Source of the DNA: an uncultured Prevotella sp.
GTDB taxonomy: Bacteria; Bacteroidota; Bacteroidia; Bacteroidales; Bacteroidaceae
Length of the DNA: 36,992 nt
Reading direction: 5' to 3'
NCBI GenBank assembly: GCA_900548195.1
Contig: URJQ01000009.1
Coordinates: 1 to 36,992 of the forward strand
In this document: positions 33,280 through 36,992 of the stretch, piece by piece
Numbering within the stretch: position 1 is the first letter of the stretch
Layout: each line of letters begins with the position of its first letter
Program-made: the position numbers and the translations under genes
Notes under the pieces: model-generated
The model's input: only the letters and a program-made list of their open reading frames with translations
Databases searched by the model: none
What the model was told of the DNA's origin: nothing

Positions 33280-33287
33280 TACTTTTG
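33280..33287 (+). promoter_or_regulatory. probable corA promoter -7 element
   Basis: TACTTTTG followed by CATCGC, the commonest form of this element in Bacteroidota. The start site would be near 33294, giving corA a long leader of about 165 nt that contains a short frame and a hairpin. Confidence 0.6.
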
Positions 33288-33340
33288 CATCGCTAAATAC
33301 TATAGGCACTTACAGAATACAAAATTTTATTCACAAAAAC

Positions 33341-33379
33341 ATGGACGATTATCATTCGACTGATACTGAGAAAATGTAG
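33341..33379 (+). CDS. candidate 12-codon leader peptide upstream of corA
   Basis: ATG GAC ... ATG TAG encodes MDDYHSTDTEKM, preceded by an A-rich CACAAAAAC stretch like those before real starts in this genome. It lies in the corA leader between the promoter and the hairpin at 33401-33455. It is acidic and has no hydrophobic segment. In Salmonella a short ORF, corL, sits before corA and links its translation to transcription termination; whether this unrelated peptide plays a like role is inference. It may also be chance. Confidence 0.35.
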   Translation: MDDYHSTDTEKM

Positions 33380-33400
33380 GCGTGAGAAAAAGTCATTATG

Positions 33401-33455
33401 GCTGATTCTCATACCTTAATATATTAGTATGCAGCCTTTCTAAAAGAGAATCAGC
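33401..33455 (+). promoter_or_regulatory. hairpin next to the corA start codon
   Basis: GCTGATTCTC (33401-33410) is perfectly complementary to GAGAATCAGC (33446-33455). The right arm ends 4 bases before the corA ATG at 33460, so the fold would cover the ribosome landing zone. The 35-base loop includes the palindrome TAATATATTA. Confidence 0.65.
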
Positions 33456-33459
33456 AACA

Positions 33460-34386
33460 ATGAAGACGTATTGGAACACCAATAAAGGCATCCACATGCT
33501 GAATGAGTGGGAGCCAAATTGTTGGACACAGATTACGTGTCCTACAGAAGAGGAATGCCTGAACTTACAGGAAGAATTCCACATCCCTGACTATTTCTTC
33601 TCCGACATCGCCGATGCCGATGAGAGAGCGCGTTATGAGTACGACGACGGATGGATGCTTGTCATCCTGCGTATTCCTTATGTCAAGGAGATACGTTCCC
33701 GTACGCCATATACCACCGTGCCTCTTGGTATCATACACAAGCGTGATGTCACTATCACAGTATGCTTTTTTGAGACAAATATGATGATAGACTTTGTCAG
33801 TTATCAGCAACGTCGTGGAGAAGGCTTCGTCGATTATGTGGATATGATATTCCGTATGTTCCTCTCCAGTTCGATATGGTATCTGAAACGTCTCAAGCAA
33901 ATCAATACCCTTATAGACAAAGCAAAGCGTGATATGGATCATGACGTGAACAATGAGAGCCTTATCGGACTTTCACGTCTGCAGGACTCCCTGACATATT
34001 TCATCACGTCAATCCGTGGTAATGAGACACTTTTGCTCAAACTGAAGTTCAAACTGCAGATTGACGAACTTGATGCTGACCTCATCGAGGACGTAAACAT
34101 CGAGATGAGTCAGGCGCGAGAGACGGCGCGTATCTATTCGGAAATTCTTGATTCCACGATGGAGACCTATCGAGGCATCATCAATAATAACATGAATACC
34201 GTGATGCGTACGCTTACCTCCGTGAGTATCATCCTCATGTTTCCTACGCTCATATCCTCGCTTTTCGGTATGAACCTCATCAATGGCATGGAGACATCAT
34301 CCTTCGGATTCCTTATAGCCATCATCATCTCCGTATTCGTCTCCGTCGGTTCGTGGTGGTTCCTGAGGTTTAAGCATTTGATTTAG
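33460..34386 (+). CDS. corA: CorA-family magnesium/divalent cation channel
   Basis: A 308-residue member of the CorA family, which forms a pentameric inner-membrane channel for magnesium (some members carry cobalt, nickel or zinc). The N-terminal ~245 residues are the cytoplasmic alpha/beta and long-helix funnel domain; the last ~65 hold two transmembrane helices. The signature Gly-Met-Asn at the pore mouth is present at residues 270-272 (SSLFGMNLIN), but the usual MPE after it is replaced by GMETSS, as happens in divergent CorA members. The tail FLRFKHLI is basic. It is divergent from glnS and is preceded by a long structured leader. Confidence 0.92.
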   Translation: MKTYWNTNKGIHMLNEWEPNCWTQITCPTEEECLNLQEEFHIPDYFFSDIADADERARYEYDDGWMLVILRIPYVKEIRSRTPYTTVPLGIIHKRDVTITVCFFETNMMIDFVSYQQRRGEGFVDYVDMIFRMFLSSSIWYLKRLKQINTLIDKAKRDMDHDVNNESLIGLSRLQDSLTYFITSIRGNETLLLKLKFKLQIDELDADLIEDVNIEMSQARETARIYSEILDSTMETYRGIINNNMNTVMRTLTSVSIILMFPTLISSLFGMNLINGMETSSFGFLIAIIISVFVSVGSWWFLRFKHLI

Positions 34387-34407
34387 AAATAATACGATAA
34401 ATATTAC

Positions 34408-34672
34408 AAACAGGAGAATGGTCACGTCATAAGTGACGGTGAAAAAATAAATTGGTATGATTTGAGCCTCAGATTTTTGAGATGTTTTTCTCACTCGAAG
34501 AGGGAATATAGCGGGCTATATGACCGATGAGAGGGAGGAAAACAGCCAAAAAGATGAGGTTGAAACCTTTATATTGGTATGGTACATTTTTCTCTCAAAT
34601 CGTACCAAGTTATTTTTTTACCGTCACTAAGCATCCAAAAATGCTCAAAATCCACGACTATTCTCCTGTTTT
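34408..34672. repeat. inverted repeat split by a MITE, possibly the old corA terminator
   Basis: AAACAGGAGAATGGTC (34408-34423) is the inverse of GACTATTCTCCTGTTT (34657-34672) at 15 of 16 positions, and the right arm runs on into TTTTT. The MITE-like element 34433-34628 lies between the arms. Without it, the arms would form a hairpin with a T-tract 22 bp after the corA stop codon. Confidence 0.55.
34433..34628. mobile_element. MITE-like element, copy 1
   Basis: A 196-bp element with 34-bp terminal inverted repeats, 34433-34466 and 34595-34628, matching at 31 of 34 positions; the tips read GTGACGGT and ACCGTCAC. It is flanked on both sides by TAA (34430-34432 and 34629-34631), a probable 3-bp target duplication. 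The interior has a perfect ATATAGC-GG-GCTATAT palindrome (34506-34521) and no credible open frame. It would need a transposase supplied elsewhere in the genome; I cannot assign the family. Confidence 0.8.
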
Positions 34673-34693
34673 TCCGATATATCCAGCCTAATA

Positions 34694-34888
34694 GTGACGG
34701 TGAAAAAATAAATTGGTATGATTTGAGCCTCATATTTTTGAGATGTTTTCTTCACTCGAAGAGGGAGTATAGCGGGCTATATGACCGATGAGAGTGATGA
34801 AAACAGCCAAAAAGATGAGGGTGAAGCCATATACTGATATAGTACATTTTTCACTCAAATCGTACCAATTTACTTTTTTTACCGTCAC
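34694..34888. mobile_element. MITE-like element, copy 2
   Basis: A 195-bp second copy in the same orientation, roughly 90% like copy 1 by eye. Its terminal repeats are 34694-34727 and 34854-34888 (one single-base gap), and it is flanked by ATA on both sides (34691-34693 and 34889-34891). It ends 25 bp before the -33 element of the next gene's promoter. Different 3-bp flanks for the two copies argue for two insertions and against a simple duplication. Confidence 0.8.
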
Positions 34889-34913
34889 ATAACACAAAAA
34901 AACAAACATTTCT

Positions 34914-34944
34914 TTTGCAGTTTCATTTATTTTAGATAAATTTG
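34914..34944 (+). promoter_or_regulatory. promoter of the DUF349 gene
   Basis: TTTG (34914-34917), 19-bp spacer, TAAATTTG (34937-34944): an exact Bacteroidota promoter lying just after the second MITE-like element. Confidence 0.8.
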
Positions 34945-35027
34945 CATACTATTTTGTGCATTCTTAAAAGAAGAAAAAGCACGTATAAGAATTTGTGAAC
35001 ATCGAATCATTACTCAAAAACAGAAAA

Positions 35028-36755
35028 ATGATGGACTCTCAAGTAGAAGAAAAGCGCATCTATGCCAATAAGCAGGAGGTGCTCGACCGCGTTAAGGAAC
35101 TCTCAAAGGAAGAAAACCCAAGCAAGCAGGAGATAGACCACCTCAAAGTGGCATTCTACTCATTGCTCAATGCTGAGCGCGAAGCACAGCAGAAAGCCTT
35201 CCTCGAAGCTGGAGGTGACCCAATGCAGTATGTGGTGACACCAGATGAGACAGAGCAGGCATTCAAAGCCGAAATGGCTCTCATTCGTGAAAAACGCCAG
35301 CAAGCATTCCTCGCACAGGAGGAAGAAAAGCAGAAGAACCTCAAGCGCAAGCTCGAGATCATTGAGCGCATCAAGACGCTCGCTTCATCCCCGGAAGAGG
35401 CTAACAATGCCTATCAGGAAGTCAAAAACCTCCAGCAGGAATGGAAGGAGATAAAGGCTGTTCCGGCAGAAAACGCTACTGACCTCTGGAAGAACTACCA
35501 ACTCGTCACAGAGCAGTTCTATGACCTGCTCAAGCTCAATATCGAGGCACGTGAGTACGACTTCAAGAAGAACCTTGAGATGAAGACAGCCCTCTGCGAG
35601 ATTGCTGAGAAGCTCGCTGATGAAGAGGATGTCATCAGCGCTTTCCATCAGTTGCAGGAGCTCCATAATCAGTATCGTGAGATTGGACCTGTAGAGAAAG
35701 AGAAGCGTGAGGAAATATGGACCAGATTCAAGCAGGCAAGCACTGTCATCAATCGTAAGCACGCTGCACACTTCGAAGCTATCCACGCACAGGAGGAAGA
35801 CAATCTCAAGAAGAAGGAAGCCATCTGCGAAAAGGTGGAGGCTATCACCGCTGAAGCACCTAAGACAGCTGCTGAATGGGAGGAGAAGTCAAAGCAGATT
35901 ATCGACCTTCAGGCTGAATGGAAGACCATCGGTTTTGCTCCACAGAAGATGAATGTGAAGATATTCGAGCGTTTCCGCAATTCATGCGATGTATTCTTCA
36001 ATGCAAAGAAATCATTCTTCAAGGATGTAAAGGATCGTTATAACGAAAATATCGAGAAGAAGCAGGCACTCGTAGCTGAAGCACAGTCGCTCGCTGACTC
36101 TACGGATTGGAAGGCTACAAGCGACAAACTTATCCAGTTGCAGAAGGACTGGAAGAAGATAGGTATGGTGCCACGCAAGCTCGGTGACCAGCTTTGGAAT
36201 GACTTCCTCGGTGCATGCAATAAGTTCTTCGAGGCTCGCAATGCAGCAGGAGCAGGTCAGCGTCATGAAGAGAATGATAACTTAGAGAAGAAGCGCGGTA
36301 TCGTGGCTCAGCTCAAGGAGCTCGCAGAGGCTGAAGTAGAAGGATTGCAGCAGAAGATGCAGCAGTTGATTGGCGAATATAACGCCGTTGGTCATGTGCC
36401 ATACCGTGAGAAGGACGCTCTCTTCCGCGAGTATCATGACGTGCTCGATGTGCTCTACAAGAAGCTCCACAGCAGCAATGCCCGCCGTCGCCTTGACAAG
36501 TTCAAGAGTAGTCTGCGCGACGTAGCTCAGCGTGGAGAGAATGCAGTCAGCGATGAGCGTTCACGTCTCACCCGTCGCTACGACCAGTTGAAGCAGGAGT
36601 TGCAGACTTATGAGAACAATCTCACCTTCCTCTCTGCCACAAGCAAGAAGGGCAACTCCCTCATCGATGAGATGAACCGCAAGATGGAGCGTCTCCGTGA
36701 CGACCTCGACCTTGTACGTCAGAAGATCAAAGCCATCGACGCAGAGGAGAAGTAA
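35028..36755 (+). CDS. DUF349 repeat coiled-coil protein
   Basis: A 575-residue cytoplasmic-looking protein, rich in Glu, Lys, Gln and Ala, without signal peptide or membrane segment. It contains several DUF349 repeats of ~70-80 residues, each marked by a W-K-x-I-G/A core: EWKEIKAVP, YREIGPVEKEKREEIWTRFK, EWKTIGFAPQKMNVKIFERFR, DWKKIGMVPRKLGDQLWNDF, and a weaker YNAVGHVPYREKDALFREYH. The last ~90 residues form a long coiled coil. DUF349 proteins are widespread in Bacteroidota and have no settled biochemical role. I chose ATG 35028 (a second ATG follows directly); a GTG at 34995 would extend the frame by 11 codons. Confidence 0.88.
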   Translation: MMDSQVEEKRIYANKQEVLDRVKELSKEENPSKQEIDHLKVAFYSLLNAEREAQQKAFLEAGGDPMQYVVTPDETEQAFKAEMALIREKRQQAFLAQEEEKQKNLKRKLEIIERIKTLASSPEEANNAYQEVKNLQQEWKEIKAVPAENATDLWKNYQLVTEQFYDLLKLNIEAREYDFKKNLEMKTALCEIAEKLADEEDVISAFHQLQELHNQYREIGPVEKEKREEIWTRFKQASTVINRKHAAHFEAIHAQEEDNLKKKEAICEKVEAITAEAPKTAAEWEEKSKQIIDLQAEWKTIGFAPQKMNVKIFERFRNSCDVFFNAKKSFFKDVKDRYNENIEKKQALVAEAQSLADSTDWKATSDKLIQLQKDWKKIGMVPRKLGDQLWNDFLGACNKFFEARNAAGAGQRHEENDNLEKKRGIVAQLKELAEAEVEGLQQKMQQLIGEYNAVGHVPYREKDALFREYHDVLDVLYKKLHSSNARRRLDKFKSSLRDVAQRGENAVSDERSRLTRRYDQLKQELQTYENNLTFLSATSKKGNSLIDEMNRKMERLRDDLDLVRQKIKAIDAEEK

Positions 36756-36773
36756 TCGAACAGTACGGTTGAA

Positions 36774-36919
36774 AAAACATCAATGGATAAAAATAAAACA
36801 TCAATGGATGGAATAAAACATCAATAGATAAAAATAAAACATCAATGGATAAGAATATTTTTTCATGTTTTTATCTATTGATGTTTTATTTTTATCTATT
36901 GATATTTCTTTTTTTTTTT
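36774..36919 (+). terminator. very large hairpin terminator built of tandem repeats
   Basis: Four direct units of ~21 bp (AAAACATCAATGGATAAAAA-like) run from 36774 to 36857. Two inverted units follow. The last two direct units (36820-36855) pair with 36868-36903 at 34 of 36 positions around a 12-base loop, and a long T-run ends at 36919. It begins 18 bp after the DUF349 stop codon. Confidence 0.88.
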
Positions 36920-36936
36920 GTCCAGTCAGTTAGAGT

Positions 36937-36991
36937 CTGTCTGGAAGACAGTACCGAGCGAAGCGAGAGTAACCCGGGACGTAGTCTCGGG
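36937..36991. repeat. hairpins at the right edge of the window
   Basis: CTGTCT-GGA-AGACAG (36937-36951) and CCCGGGA-CGTAG-TCTCGGG (36973-36991, one G-T pair), with GAGCGAAGCGAGAG between them. GC content jumps compared with the preceding sequence. It looks like the start of another structured repeat that continues past the window. Confidence 0.5.
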
Positions 36992-36992
36992 A

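Noticed and set aside
34579..34791. 70-codon frame spanning the two MITE-like elements
   Set aside because: It crosses an element boundary, a unique gap and the start of the next element; no family resemblance.

Overview
The window looks like a chromosomal segment of a Bacteroidota bacterium, most likely Prevotella or a close relative. The evidence is repeated Bacteroidota-type promoters (TTTG, a 19-20 bp spacer, then TAnnTTTG), A-rich leaders without clear Shine-Dalgarno sequences, lipoboxes on several exported proteins, a short archaeal/eukaryotic-type ProS, a Wzi-family outer-membrane protein, and an L-arabinose cluster with a Nudix-type regulator. Genus is an inference; there is no rRNA gene here.

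Left part (1-13,700) is mostly housekeeping. It holds a small lipoprotein overlapping a Wzi-family protein (minus), proS (minus), an OmpA/glycine-zipper lipoprotein, the monofunctional transglycosylase mtgA and a UvrD/PcrA helicase (plus). These are followed by hisG-hisD-hisC (minus, with a very good promoter before hisG) and type I asparaginase ansA (minus). hisB, the usual Bacteroides partner of hisGDC, does not follow hisC.

Middle part (13,800-28,800), all plus strand, is sugar catabolism. uxaC comes first, with a strong terminator. Then comes an L-arabinose module: exported mutarotase, sodium/solute symporter, Nudix-winged-helix regulator (AraR type), araD, araA, FGGY kinase (AraB role), exported GH51 arabinofuranosidase, transketolase and rpiB. 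Together these free arabinose from polymers, import it, convert it through ribulose and ribulose-5-P to xylulose-5-P, and pass it into the pentose-phosphate pathway. There is no SusC/SusD pair.

Right part (28,800-36,992) carries dedA, a TPR protein translationally coupled to glnS (minus), corA behind an unusual leader, and a DUF349 coiled-coil protein that ends in a very large hairpin terminator.

The coding content is ordinary and I found no new enzymatic or defence system. The unusual material is intergenic. Several families of short structured repeats sit between genes: two near-identical ~195 bp MITE-like elements with 31/34-matching terminal inverted repeats and 3-bp target duplications; GC-rich hairpins with a shared loop and tail but compensating stem changes; GAAGAAT-type and GGTTGTTGG-type inverted-repeat elements; and tandem arrays of 17, 19-21, 22 and 33 bp, two of them abutting stop codons. 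Candidate RNA regulators lie before corA (12-codon upstream ORF plus a 10-bp hairpin beside the start codon) and before araR (mutually exclusive hairpins).
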